Below, piece after piece: positions 9,305 to 17,652 of a DNA stretch of 64,000 nucleotides. Every line of letters begins with the position of its first letter. The stretch's first letter is position 1. Source of the stretch: Celeribacter baekdonensis (GTDB taxonomy: Bacteria; Pseudomonadota; Alphaproteobacteria; Rhodobacterales; Rhodobacteraceae); contig NZ_FNBL01000005.1 of the NCBI RefSeq assembly GCF_900102315.1, forward strand, positions 62,001 through 126,000. The letters run 5' to 3'. The notes below the pieces were generated by a model. The model was not told where the DNA came from. It saw only the letters and a program-made list of their open reading frames with translations, and did no database searches. Both the position numbers and the translations under genes were made by a program.

Positions 9305-10339
9305 ATGTCCGAAAAAACGATCCTCAAAGCGCTCAAAGGCGAGACGCAACAGGTTCCGCCGATTTGGATGATGCGGCAAGCCGGACGCTACCTGCCGGAA
9401 TACCGCGCCACGCGGGCACAGGCCGGGGATTTCCTCAGCCTGTGTTACAACCCTGAATTGGCCGCCGAAGTCACTTTGCAACCGATCCGCCGCTTTGGTT
9501 TTGACGCGGCGATCCTGTTTGCCGATATTTTGCTTTTGCCACAGGCCTTGGGGGCGGATCTTTGGTTTGTCACCGGCGAAGGCCCGCGCCTGTCGACCAT
9601 CACCTCAGAGGCCGATTTTGTGCCGATGAAGGGCAAGGATGACATCCACGAGGTGCTCGCCCCGGTCTACGAGACGGTTAAAATCCTTTCGCGTGAATTG
9701 CCGAAAGAGACCACATTGATCGGCTTTGCCGGCGCGCCCTGGACGGTTGCAACCTATATGATCGCGGGTCGCGGCACGCCGGATCAAGGCCCGGCTCATG
9801 CTCTACATGAAGGCAATAACGACCTCTTTGAAAAGATCATCGACCTGCTGACGGTCAGCACGATCGAATATCTCGACATGCAAATCCAAGCCGGTGCCGA
9901 GGTCGTCAAGATTTTCGACAGCTGGGCCGGGAGCCTCAAGGGTGAGGCGTTTGAAAAATACGCCGTCGAACCGGCGCGCCGGATCACCGCCGAGTTGAAA
10001 AAACGCCATCCTGGCATTCCCGTCATCGGATTCCCGCGCGAAGCGGGCGATGGGTACATCGGCTTTCACGCCAAAACCGGCGTCGACTGCGTCGCCTTGG
10101 ACAATTCTGTGACGCCTGAATGGGGCGCGGAACATGTCCAAAAAGACGGCTGCGTTCAGGGCAATCTGGCCTCGCGCCACATGGTCACAGGTGGCCAAGA
10201 CCTGATCGACGAAGTACGCCATATCCGAGAGGCGTTTTCCAAAGGTCCGCATATCTTCAACCTCGGTCACGGCATCACACCAGACGCCGACCCGGATAAT
10301 GTGTCTTTGATGATCGAGACCCTTCGGGAAACGCGTTAG
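9305..10339 (+). CDS. hemE: Uroporphyrinogen decarboxylase
   Basis: Decarboxylates uroporphyrinogen III to coproporphyrinogen III, the substrate of HemF/HemN. The 344-residue product carries the N-terminal family signature [17 protein letters not shown] near residue 18 and the second signature [14 protein letters not shown] near residue 141, with normal length. GGGAGGCC lies just before the ATG and a TTGACA hexamer at 9248 may be part of its promoter. It shares a 104-bp intergenic region with hemC. Confidence 0.96.
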   Translation: MSEKTILKALKGETQQVPPIWMMRQAGRYLPEYRATRAQAGDFLSLCYNPELAAEVTLQPIRRFGFDAAILFADILLLPQALGADLWFVTGEGPRLSTITSEADFVPMKGKDDIHEVLAPVYETVKILSRELPKETTLIGFAGAPWTVATYMIAGRGTPDQGPAHALHEGNNDLFEKIIDLLTVSTIEYLDMQIQAGAEVVKIFDSWAGSLKGEAFEKYAVEPARRITAELKKRHPGIPVIGFPREAGDGYIGFHAKTGVDCVALDNSVTPEWGAEHVQKDGCVQGNLASRHMVTGGQDLIDEVRHIREAFSKGPHIFNLGHGITPDADPDNVSLMIETLRETR

Positions 10340-10391
10340 CACAGCTCCCGATTGATTTCGCACATTGAGAAGCATCTCAAACGGGATATTC

Positions 10392-10422
10392 TCTCCTCAG
10401 ATTTTAAATCAATTTGAGGAGA
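10392..10422 (+). promoter_or_regulatory. Hairpin that covers the ribosome-binding site of the glycosidase-like gene
   Basis: TCTCCTCA (10392-10399) pairs perfectly with TGAGGAGA (10415-10422). The right arm contains the GAGGAG Shine-Dalgarno element of the ATG at 10430, so folding of the mRNA would hide it. The AT-rich loop itself contains the partial palindrome GATTTTAAATC. It may act as an RNA switch or as a DNA operator; the sequence does not decide. Confidence 0.5.
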
Positions 10423-10429
10423 TCTCGAT

Positions 10430-11530
10430 ATGATTACGGAATCCATTACGGTGTCATTGCCCCTGGGTGAAGCTGTCACCAAAGACCATTTCGGCGTGAA
10501 CTTCGTCGACGCCTTTGATCGCGTCCAACACGAGGGCAATGCCGCAGGGCTCTCGGATTTTCTTGAAGATACTCAAAATGGGACTGAAGGCCTGAATGGT
10601 ATGGGCCTCACGTCCCTCCGTTGGCCGGGTGGTGCGGATATCGAAAGATATGCGCTGAACGTGGACGCCAATGGCGCCGTCGATCTGGTTCCCAAAGAGG
10701 ACATTACCGGACAAGAGCAACTGAACATCGCGCTTTTGAAGGACTTCCTTGAATTTTGTGGGGACAACGGGGTGTCCGCAAAAATCATCATTCCAACCGA
10801 ATGGTTGACCGACAGCCAATATGCCAGCGGAGCGGATGTCGCGAGTGGCATCACGCAGGTGGAACTTGACGCCGTCGCGGCCTTTGTCACCAAAGTGATT
10901 GAGATCGCGCAAAACACAGGCGCAACCATCGACGGCTTTGAAATCGGCAATGAATATCGCGGCGTCTACACCGCCCAAGGCTATGCCGAAGTACTCAACG
11001 CGCTCGTTCCCGTGATTGACGGTGTTCTAGGTGACGGGGCCGATGCACACGACATCATCGCCCAAATGTCGATCAATACCAAAGATGGCGGCAATGTTTC
11101 CCTTGATGATTTCGCAACTCAAAATATCAACGGCGTGCTTGAAAAGCTTGATGCGGGGGTCGCCAATATGATCGACGGCCTTGCCTCACATTTCTATTAC
11201 CAAGACGGTCAACAGTCCGCGACGGATACAACGGGCGAGTGGGGTCACAGCTACGACAACATAGACGATCTTGTGGCAAAATTCGCAGATATGGCGGCCG
11301 AGTGGGGTGAGGACATGGATTTGCATCTCAGCGAATGGGGCGTGCAACACACCGCCCTCTCTGAGGATGCGCGCTATTGGGGCTTGATGCAGTTGGCCCC
11401 AACATTGGAAATCTTCTCCGCGATGATGAAACATGGCATTGACAGCGCCGACATGTGGCCCCTTCTGTACCACACGACAGCCTTGGCCAATAACGGTGGC
11501 AAGCTCCGCCCGATTGGCATTCTGGGTTGA
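10430..11530 (+). CDS. Glycoside-hydrolase-like (beta/alpha)8 domain, 5' part of a frameshifted RTX gene
   Basis: The 366-residue product resembles clan GH-A retaining glycosidases. The pattern of [11 protein letters not shown] (candidate acid/base E175) and [10 protein letters not shown] (candidate nucleophile E302) at the ends of predicted strands 4 and 7 fits that fold. I could not assign it to a numbered GH family. There is no N-terminal signal peptide, as expected for an RTX protein exported by type I secretion through its C-terminus. The frame stops at TGA 11528-11530, exactly where the next frame continues the same protein. Removing one G from GGG at 11524-11526 would give PIGILVDLMND and fuse both parts into one protein of about 827 residues. 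The break may be a mutation, a sequencing error or recoding. Confidence 0.75.
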   Translation: MITESITVSLPLGEAVTKDHFGVNFVDAFDRVQHEGNAAGLSDFLEDTQNGTEGLNGMGLTSLRWPGGADIERYALNVDANGAVDLVPKEDITGQEQLNIALLKDFLEFCGDNGVSAKIIIPTEWLTDSQYASGADVASGITQVELDAVAAFVTKVIEIAQNTGATIDGFEIGNEYRGVYTAQGYAEVLNALVPVIDGVLGDGADAHDIIAQMSINTKDGGNVSLDDFATQNINGVLEKLDAGVANMIDGLASHFYYQDGQQSATDTTGEWGHSYDNIDDLVAKFADMAAEWGEDMDLHLSEWGVQHTALSEDARYWGLMQLAPTLEIFSAMMKHGIDSADMWPLLYHTTALANNGGKLRPIGILG

Positions 11531-11534
11531 CCTG

Positions 11535-12914
11535 ATGAATGACACTCTTGTGGGAAAAGAGGTGTTGGATGTGACAGCCGAGGGCGGGTCCAGCTTTGAC
11601 ATTCACGGGTTTATTGGCGGCGGAGAGGGCGCTGTTTTCCTGTCGTCCCTGTCCGAAAGTCAGGACCAAGTCATAACCATCAACCTCGCGGATATGTACG
11701 CAATCGGGTACGGAACCGTGACAGTGCAAATCATTGGCGTTGATTACGCCCAAACCGACGGTGTCTACACGGGCGGCCACTATAACGAAGTTGATTTGGC
11801 CGCGTGGCAAGACCCCAACACGCGTGGGACATTGAGCAGTGAGACCTACTTTGATCTCACCGAGATTTCAATCACCTTGGACGCCTACGAGGTCGCAGTG
11901 ATCACCTATACCGCATATGACGTGGTCGAAGAGGTCTCGGTTCAATTTAACGATGCCACATATGGGACTTCCTACAAATATTTGGAGGAAGCCGCGACCA
12001 ACGACTATATCATTGGCTCTGATCTGCACAACTGGATCAAAACCGGGGCGGGCGATGACTATGTCCTCGGCGGTGACGCAAATGACAGCCTAAATCTCGG
12101 CGATGGGAACGATAAAGCCGAGGGCGGTGACGGCGCTGACTACATCTCCGGCGGATACGGCGCTGACCTGATCGTCGGGGGCCTCGGCGCAGATACTCTT
12201 CTTGGCGGTCACGGTGATGACAACATATTGGGAGGCAACGGCGGCGACAAATTACATGGCGGCAACGACAATGATGCATTGAACGGGGGAAGTGGCGCCG
12301 ATCTCCTGGAAGGGGACGCCGGAGACGACCGTCTGGTCGGAGAAGATGGCAATGACACCCTCAATGGCGGCGATGGGGTGGACACGCTTTATGGCGGTGT
12401 TGGGGACGATACACTTTCCGGCGGCACCGGGAATGACACCCTGATCGGCAACGGTGACAACGACATCCTGCATGGGGACGCGGGCAACGACGTTCTCAAT
12501 GGCGGGCTTGGATACGATAACCTCTACGGCGGCGACGGCGATGATCGCCTTGTCGGCGACAATGCAAGCGACAAGCTTTGGGGCGAAGACGGAGACGACA
12601 CCCTTTATGGCGGGGCCGGGAACGACCGGCTTGATGGCGGGGCGGGCGATGACACGCTTGACGGTGGCGCAGGCAATGACACGTTTGTTTTTTCCGGTAC
12701 GTTCCAAGTGGATCACATCACCGACTTTGACGATAACGGGAATGATATCATTGATCTCAGCAATGTGGCCTCAATCACAAGTTGGAGTGATCTCAACAAC
12801 GCGCATATGACTGAATCTGGCTCAAGCGTCATCATTGATGCAGGCGGCGGCAACATCATCTACTTGGATAGCACCGCCCTGAGCGATCTCAGCGCAAGCA
12901 ATTTTGTCTTTTGA
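11535..12914 (+). CDS. RTX calcium-binding repeat protein, 3' part of the frameshifted glycosidase-RTX gene
   Basis: From ATG 11535 the product is 459 residues, but no Shine-Dalgarno sequence precedes that codon. The frame is open upstream into the preceding gene, so this is probably the C-terminal part of one protein. Residues 1-150 look like beta-sandwich sequence of the kind that follows a GH-A barrel. Residues about 158-385 hold many RTX nonapeptides (GGxGxDxLx; for example [20 protein letters not shown]). The end has [19 protein letters not shown] and a C-terminal region typical of uncleaved type I secretion signals. Ca2+ would fold the repeats outside the cell. No HlyB/HlyD/TolC genes are in the window. 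Confidence 0.8.
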   Translation: MNDTLVGKEVLDVTAEGGSSFDIHGFIGGGEGAVFLSSLSESQDQVITINLADMYAIGYGTVTVQIIGVDYAQTDGVYTGGHYNEVDLAAWQDPNTRGTLSSETYFDLTEISITLDAYEVAVITYTAYDVVEEVSVQFNDATYGTSYKYLEEAATNDYIIGSDLHNWIKTGAGDDYVLGGDANDSLNLGDGNDKAEGGDGADYISGGYGADLIVGGLGADTLLGGHGDDNILGGNGGDKLHGGNDNDALNGGSGADLLEGDAGDDRLVGEDGNDTLNGGDGVDTLYGGVGDDTLSGGTGNDTLIGNGDNDILHGDAGNDVLNGGLGYDNLYGGDGDDRLVGDNASDKLWGEDGDDTLYGGAGNDRLDGGAGDDTLDGGAGNDTFVFSGTFQVDHITDFDDNGNDIIDLSNVASITSWSDLNNAHMTESGSSVIIDAGGGNIIYLDSTALSDLSASNFVF

Positions 12915-12916
12915 CA

Positions 12917-12944
12917 CCCAAAGGGCCCCTTTGGGGGCTCTTTT
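12917..12944 (+). terminator. Rho-independent terminator after the RTX gene
   Basis: CCCAAAGGG (12917-12925) is followed by CCCTTTGGG (12927-12935) and then CTCTTTTC. It begins 3 bp after the stop and lies before the convergent hemF stop. Confidence 0.75.
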
Positions 12945-12963
12945 CAATTCCTGCTCTACCGAC

Positions 12964-13881
12964 CTATACCCATTTCGCCATCGGCGGCAGGGACATCAAG
13001 ACGGCGTTGGCGTCATGGCCCGTTTCCAAACCAAACTTGGTGCCACGGTCATAGACGAGATTGTATTCGGCGTAGAGGCCGCGATGGATCAGTTGCGTGT
13101 CTTTGTCGGCCTCCGTCCATGGCGTATTCCGCCGCTTTTCTGTCGCGCCTAAGAAGGCGGGCAAAAACGCCCGGCCCACGTCTTGGGTAAAGGCAAAATC
13201 CGCCTCCCAATCGCCCGTGTTGTGATCATCAAAAAAGATGCCCCCTACACCGCGCGCCCGACCACGATGCGGGACATAAAAATACTCATCCGCCCAGTCT
13301 TTGAAGCGCGGATAATAGTTCGGGTCATGGCGATCACAGTGATGCTTTTGCACAGCGTGAAACGCGGCGGTATCTTCGGCATATTCGATGCAAGGGTTCA
13401 GATCCGATCCGCCCCCAAACCACCATGCATGGGGTGTCCAAAACATCCGTGTGTTCATGTGAACGGCGGGCGTATGCGGGTTTTGCATATGCGCGACAAG
13501 CGAAATCCCCGCCGCCCAAAACCGCGGATCGTCTTTCATCCCCGGAATGCCCTTGCGCGCAGCCATCGCCATTTGTGCCCGCTCACCAAGCGCCCCGTAG
13601 ACGGTCGAAATATTCACGCCAACCTTTTCAAACACCCGGCCCCCGCGCATCACCGACATCACACCACCCCCCGCATCAGAGCCATCATCCGAACTGCGCT
13701 TGGTCTCGGTGACCTCAAAACGCCCGGCGGGCAACTCCGCGAAAGGGCCTGTGGCTTGGCTGTCTTCGAGCGCCTCGAATGCAGTGACAATCTGATTGCG
13801 CAAATCCCGAAACCAAAGGGAGGCACGGGATTTTTCGCCATTCATCTCTGGGCTCATCTCTTCGCGGGTGTCTTGGCTCAT
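12964..13881 (-). CDS. hemF: Oxygen-dependent coproporphyrinogen III oxidase
   Basis: Aerobic counterpart of HemN: uses O2 to oxidatively decarboxylate coproporphyrinogen III. The 305-residue product contains conserved HemF blocks VHMNTRMF, WFGGGSDLNP and PHRGRARGVGGIFFDD. ATG at 13881 (MSQDTREEM) has GGAAAGGA upstream; the frame extends further up but without family similarity. A single-gene unit facing away from the lipoprotein gene at 14011. Confidence 0.95.
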   Translation of the reverse strand: MSQDTREEMSPEMNGEKSRASLWFRDLRNQIVTAFEALEDSQATGPFAELPAGRFEVTETKRSSDDGSDAGGGVMSVMRGGRVFEKVGVNISTVYGALGERAQMAMAARKGIPGMKDDPRFWAAGISLVAHMQNPHTPAVHMNTRMFWTPHAWWFGGGSDLNPCIEYAEDTAAFHAVQKHHCDRHDPNYYPRFKDWADEYFYVPHRGRARGVGGIFFDDHNTGDWEADFAFTQDVGRAFLPAFLGATEKRRNTPWTEADKDTQLIHRGLYAEYNLVYDRGTKFGLETGHDANAVLMSLPPMAKWV

Positions 13882-14010
13882 TCGGGCAGTCCTTTCCGGC
13901 GCATCATGTTGCGTCCAGAGGTAGCAGGAATGCGCTAAGAGCAGCAAGGTCCCTTCCCCCGCGCCCAAAAAAGCCTATTGTATGGACAGAGTTGAAATGG
14001 AGATTTTCAA

Positions 14011-14385
14011 ATGCGTTGGCTTGCTCCCCTTATGCTTTTGCCGCTTGTCGCCGCCTGTTCCGAACAACAGATGTGCATTTCCCGCGCCACCAAGGATTTG
14101 CGTCAGGTTCAAAGCTTTATTTCCGAAGCCGAAGGCAATCTTGCACGCGGCTATGCCTTGGTCGAAAAAGAATACATCGACTACGACATTGAGCGCTGTG
14201 GTGAAAATGCGGACGGCACACCCATTTACTGTCGCGTTCCCGACGTCGAAACCCGGCGCGTTCCGAAAGCCATCGACCTTGATGCCGAAGCGGCAAAACT
14301 GGCGGCGCTGAAAAAGAAAGAGGCGCAATTGGCAGCACAGGCAGAGGCCGCGACTCAAGCCTGTGTGCGGCAATATCCGAGCTGA
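14011..14385 (+). CDS. Small predicted lipoprotein
   Basis: The 124-residue protein has a lipoprotein signal peptide (MRWLAPLMLLPLVAAC, lipobox ending at C16). Cysteines recur at C22, C63, C74 and C118, which may form disulfides in the periplasm. An Ala/Lys/Glu-rich, probably helical stretch lies near residues 92-116. I do not recognise a named family. It converges on the SDR gene with 22 bp between stops. Confidence 0.7.
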   Translation: MRWLAPLMLLPLVAACSEQQMCISRATKDLRQVQSFISEAEGNLARGYALVEKEYIDYDIERCGENADGTPIYCRVPDVETRRVPKAIDLDAEAAKLAALKKKEAQLAAQAEAATQACVRQYPS

Positions 14386-14407
14386 GAACAGTGACGGCGT
14401 TTCGAAT

Positions 14408-15220
14408 TTAATGCGTGGGCGCGTGAACCGGATCAACCAGTGTGCGCCCGCCATCCAAGGTCAGGATTTGCCCGGTCATAAACCCGGAGGCCTCAGACAC
14501 CAAATATTGCACGGTCTCGGCAATTTCTGAGGCCTGTGCGACCCGGCCCAACGGCGTCTTAGAGATAATCTCACTTCGGTAATCGGGGTTTTCGGCCAAC
14601 ATCCCTTGCAGGCTTGCACTCATCACCGACCCAAACGCCACGGCATTGACCCGAATGCGATTGGGCGCCAGGGCCACCGCCATGGAGCGGGTCAGTTGAT
14701 CGACGGCAGCGGAGGAGACCGAAAAGGCCAAAAGCTCCGGCTGAGACCGGCGCGCGGCAATCGAGGACAGGTTCACGATTGAGCCGACAATGCCCTCGTC
14801 TTCGCTGGTTTTTTCAGATTGTTTGATCATCCACTTCGCCACCTGCTGTGTCAGGCGCAGCGATGTCATCAGGTTTTGCTCGATCAAATGGGCAACATTG
14901 TCTTCCTCGACGCACAAAGGATCGCTCATCGCCACCTGACGCGAGGCGTTGATCAGGATGTCAACGCCATCAAAGGCATCAATCGTGGCAGACAACAGGT
15001 TGGCGATGGTCAGCTTTTCGCGCAAATCTCCTGCGAAATATGCGATATGGCCATCATCCACGTTGGCCGCCTCACCGTATTGCTCAATCAGGCTGGCCTC
15101 GTCGATATCGGCGCACATCACCCGCGCGCCTTGAGATTCGAAATGCCGTACAATCGCCAGACCAACGCCATTGGCCGCCCCGGTCACGATGGCGGTCTTG
15201 CCTTCAATCGAAAAGCTCAT
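14408..15220 (-). CDS. SDR-fold protein with altered active site
   Basis: The 270-residue protein has a classical short-chain dehydrogenase fold: nucleotide motif TGAANGVG near residue 13, ADID after strand 2, an NASR block where NAG is usual, and the GSIVNLSS strand with the catalytic Ser. Where Y-x3-K is expected (YSASKAAV in most relatives), the sequence reads FSVSSAAV: Tyr is Phe (codon at 14723-14725) and Lys is Ser (codon at 14711-14713). Normal SDR redox chemistry is therefore doubtful; it may bind a ligand, act in a complex or use other chemistry. The start at 15220 has GGAGACGA upstream. It is the third gene of clpS - methyltransferase - SDR on this strand. Confidence 0.85.
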   Translation of the reverse strand: MSFSIEGKTAIVTGAANGVGLAIVRHFESQGARVMCADIDEASLIEQYGEAANVDDGHIAYFAGDLREKLTIANLLSATIDAFDGVDILINASRQVAMSDPLCVEEDNVAHLIEQNLMTSLRLTQQVAKWMIKQSEKTSEDEGIVGSIVNLSSIAARRSQPELLAFSVSSAAVDQLTRSMAVALAPNRIRVNAVAFGSVMSASLQGMLAENPDYRSEIISKTPLGRVAQASEIAETVQYLVSEASGFMTGQILTLDGGRTLVDPVHAPTH

Positions 15221-15250
15221 CAGTCGTCTCCGCAATGTGTTAGCGCCATC

Positions 15251-16258
15251 TTAAGCTGTTTTACCGCTCATGCGAAGCGGTTTTGCGGCGTGAAGCACCT
15301 TAAACCCACCCGTATCGGCAATCTGTTGGCATGTGCCGAACATCTCGGCAAGCGTTGCCTCATAGGGCAATTGCCGATTGGCCACCAGCCAAAGCTGACC
15401 CTGAGGTGACAGCATCCCGGCGGCGGCGCGGATAAAAGCCTGACCCAGCCCCGGATCAGCCGCGCGCGAGGTATGAAACGGTGGGTTCATGATCACCGCA
15501 TCCAGTTTTGTCGGCGGGATGAATTTGGTCGCATCCTGCCAATGGAATTCCGCGCGCGGATCGGTGACATTTTCGCGCGCACAGGCAAGAGCCGCGGCCT
15601 CTGCCTCGACCACATGCAGGAGTTTCACCCCCGGATGATCCAAAATGTGACGCGAGAGATAGCCCCAGCCCGCGCCAAGATCGGCGATTTTCGACGGCAG
15701 TTTCTCAGGCAGCGCGGCCAGAAGCGCCTGCGAGGCTTTATCAATGCGATCCACCGAGAAGACGCCAAGCCGGGTGGTGAACCCGTCGATCAGATGCAGC
15801 GCACCAGGATCGGCCCAATCGGTGAAATCACCACCAGAAAAGGCGAAGGCCTTGCCATGGGCCTTGGACACGACCTGCGCCACCTCGACCCGTTTGCGCA
15901 CGTCCTTCAAAAGACTGTCGATACCATCGGTTTTCTGCCCATCCACGATCACGCGCGGCGCCCGAGCGGCCGCATCGGCGATCAACGCCCGCGCCTCCGC
16001 CTTGGACCGCGGCACGGCAACAATGGCCAAATCGAATGCGCCCTCAGCCACGACACGCGTGTCAAACCCGCGCGCTGTGAACGCATCGAAATCGGGTTTA
16101 AACCCCTGAACGATCTGAAGATGTGCGTCAGAAAGATCCGACAGGTCGGCATCAAGCGTGGGGCTATAGACCACGACACGCGCAGGCACAGGGTCAGATA
16201 GATCATGGCCAGACAGATCGTGACCTTCGAGCAAAAGAGGGAGACGAGAAGAGATCAT
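15251..16258 (-). CDS. Class I SAM-dependent methyltransferase, RsmC/RlmG-like
   Basis: The 335-residue protein has two halves, as in RsmC: a degenerate N-terminal methyltransferase-like domain and a catalytic C-terminal domain. The latter holds the SAM loop ADLGAGWGYLS (about residue 193) and the N6/N2-amino-methyltransferase motif NPPFH (about residue 260). RsmC methylates a guanine (N2) in 16S rRNA and RlmG one in 23S rRNA; which target applies here is not certain. It starts 15 bp after the clpS stop, so cotranscription is likely. Confidence 0.8.
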   Translation of the reverse strand: MISSRLPLLLEGHDLSGHDLSDPVPARVVVYSPTLDADLSDLSDAHLQIVQGFKPDFDAFTARGFDTRVVAEGAFDLAIVAVPRSKAEARALIADAAARAPRVIVDGQKTDGIDSLLKDVRKRVEVAQVVSKAHGKAFAFSGGDFTDWADPGALHLIDGFTTRLGVFSVDRIDKASQALLAALPEKLPSKIADLGAGWGYLSRHILDHPGVKLLHVVEAEAAALACARENVTDPRAEFHWQDATKFIPPTKLDAVIMNPPFHTSRAADPGLGQAFIRAAAGMLSPQGQLWLVANRQLPYEATLAEMFGTCQQIADTGGFKVLHAAKPLRMSGKTA

Positions 16259-16273
16259 GAAGCGGCGAAACGC

Positions 16274-16600
16274 CTATTCCTTTTCCATCGTGCATTGCAG
16301 CGGATGTTGATGGCGGCGGGCGAAATCCATCACCTGCTGCACTTTGGTTTCGGCAATCTCAAACGGAAAGACCCCAACGACGGCCAAGCCCTTTTTATGC
16401 ACGGTCAGCATGATCTCGGTCGCATGACCATGGCCAATGCCAAAAAAGCGTTCCAGCACCAGAACGACAAATTCCATCGGCGTGTAATCGTCGTTCAAAA
16501 GCATCACCTTATACAAAGGCGGACGCTTGGTTTTCGGCTTTGTTTTAAGCGCAAGATCGACATCGCCGTCGTCGAAACGGTCGTCTTTGTCGGACATCAT
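16274..16600 (-). CDS. clpS: ATP-dependent Clp protease adaptor ClpS
   Basis: Binds N-end-rule substrates and delivers them to ClpAP. The sequence from [20 protein letters not shown] through [18 protein letters not shown] is the ClpS core, with the acidic NDDYTPM N-degron pocket intact. The N-terminal extension is short and acidic. The start is uncertain: ATG 16600 or 16597 gives 108 or 107 residues. A GTG at 16618 preceded by GGAG is another option. No clpA is in the window. Confidence 0.92.
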   Translation of the reverse strand: MMSDKDDRFDDGDVDLALKTKPKTKRPPLYKVMLLNDDYTPMEFVVLVLERFFGIGHGHATEIMLTVHKKGLAVVGVFPFEIAETKVQQVMDFARRHQHPLQCTMEKE

Positions 16601-16735
16601 GTGAGGCAAGAGGGTCACTCTGGCGTCTCCGATTTTTGGATTTTGCACAAATTAAGGTCTTGATTGGCGTTATATAGCCCCTTTTTCGCATGAATAAAGA
16701 GGGTTATGCCAAAAGCAGTAAAGGGAGCATAGCAT

Positions 16736-17440
16736 ATGTCTGTCAAACTCGCGACAATCGCGTTCGATGCGGATGACACGCTTTGGGAAAACGAGGCGTT
16801 TTTCCGCATGACCCAAGACCGATTCGCCGATCTTTTGGCCGATTACACCGAGCGCGATCACTTGGCGGGGCGGCTTTTGGCGGCGGAGCGACGCAACCTT
16901 GGCCAATATGGATTCGGCATCAAAGGCTTCGTCTTGTCGATGATCGAAACGGCGATTGAGGTGACGGATCAAAGCGTTCCCGCCTCGGTGATCGCTGAAT
17001 TGATTGCCGCCGGACAGGAGATGTTGCGCCACCCGATTCACCTGCTCGATGGCGTCGAAGAGACAGTGCGCGCACTGGCCGAGCAGCATGAAATCCTGCT
17101 GGTGACCAAAGGCGATCTGTTGGATCAAGAGCGCAAATTGGCGCAATCCGGTTTGGGCGATCTGTTTGATGGGGTCGAAATCGTCTCCGCCAAGACACCC
17201 GAGGTCTATGCAGGCATTTTCGCGCGCCATAATGTCGCCCCCGAGGCCGCGATGATGGTGGGCAACTCGATGAAATCCGATGTCCTGCCGCCGCTTCAGG
17301 CCGGGGCGTGGGGCGTGTTCATTCCGCACAATTGGACGTGGGAAATCGAACATGCGGAGGCGCCCGAAGATCATCCCCGATACCGCCAACTGGGTGATTT
17401 GGGGGCGCTGCCTACGCTCATCGAAACACTCGGCCTTTGA
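16736..17440 (+). CDS. HAD-superfamily hydrolase
   Basis: The 234-residue soluble protein has the HAD motif I FDADDT (nucleophile D11, acid D13), a helical cap, motif II TKGD near residue 122, a Lys near residue 153 (SAKTPEVY) and motif III VGNSMKSD (about residue 175). It is most likely a phosphatase for a small phosphorylated metabolite; the substrate is unknown. AAAGGGAGC lies ahead of the ATG. It is divergent from clpS. Confidence 0.82.
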   Translation: MSVKLATIAFDADDTLWENEAFFRMTQDRFADLLADYTERDHLAGRLLAAERRNLGQYGFGIKGFVLSMIETAIEVTDQSVPASVIAELIAAGQEMLRHPIHLLDGVEETVRALAEQHEILLVTKGDLLDQERKLAQSGLGDLFDGVEIVSAKTPEVYAGIFARHNVAPEAAMMVGNSMKSDVLPPLQAGAWGVFIPHNWTWEIEHAEAPEDHPRYRQLGDLGALPTLIETLGL

Positions 17441-17652
17441 ACCGCCTTTGAACAGAGCCTCCACAGATTTCTTTTTCATACTGCAAACTTCACCATATGG
17501 TGGACAATGCGACCATAGCCACCAGATGTGGCGTTGCATCTCTGCACCCTCTCAAAGTCTTTGAAAATTCGCGGTTTTCTCAAACGAAAGGCTGTGCTAC
17601 GTTTTCAAAATAAGCTGGGCGAAATGATCCGGCAGGACGAGGCAGATTTATC

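Noticed and set aside
11515-11540. Programmed +1 frameshift like that of prfB (stop TGA followed by C)
   Set aside because: Not accepted as the main explanation because the codon before TGA is GGT, which would re-pair poorly after a +1 slip, and no Shine-Dalgarno-like stimulator lies just upstream. A base insertion explains it more simply.
12040-12680. Dense short repeats that could suggest a CRISPR or satellite array
   Set aside because: The periodicity is 27 bp in coding frame and encodes RTX nonapeptides; there are no constant repeat-unique spacer units.
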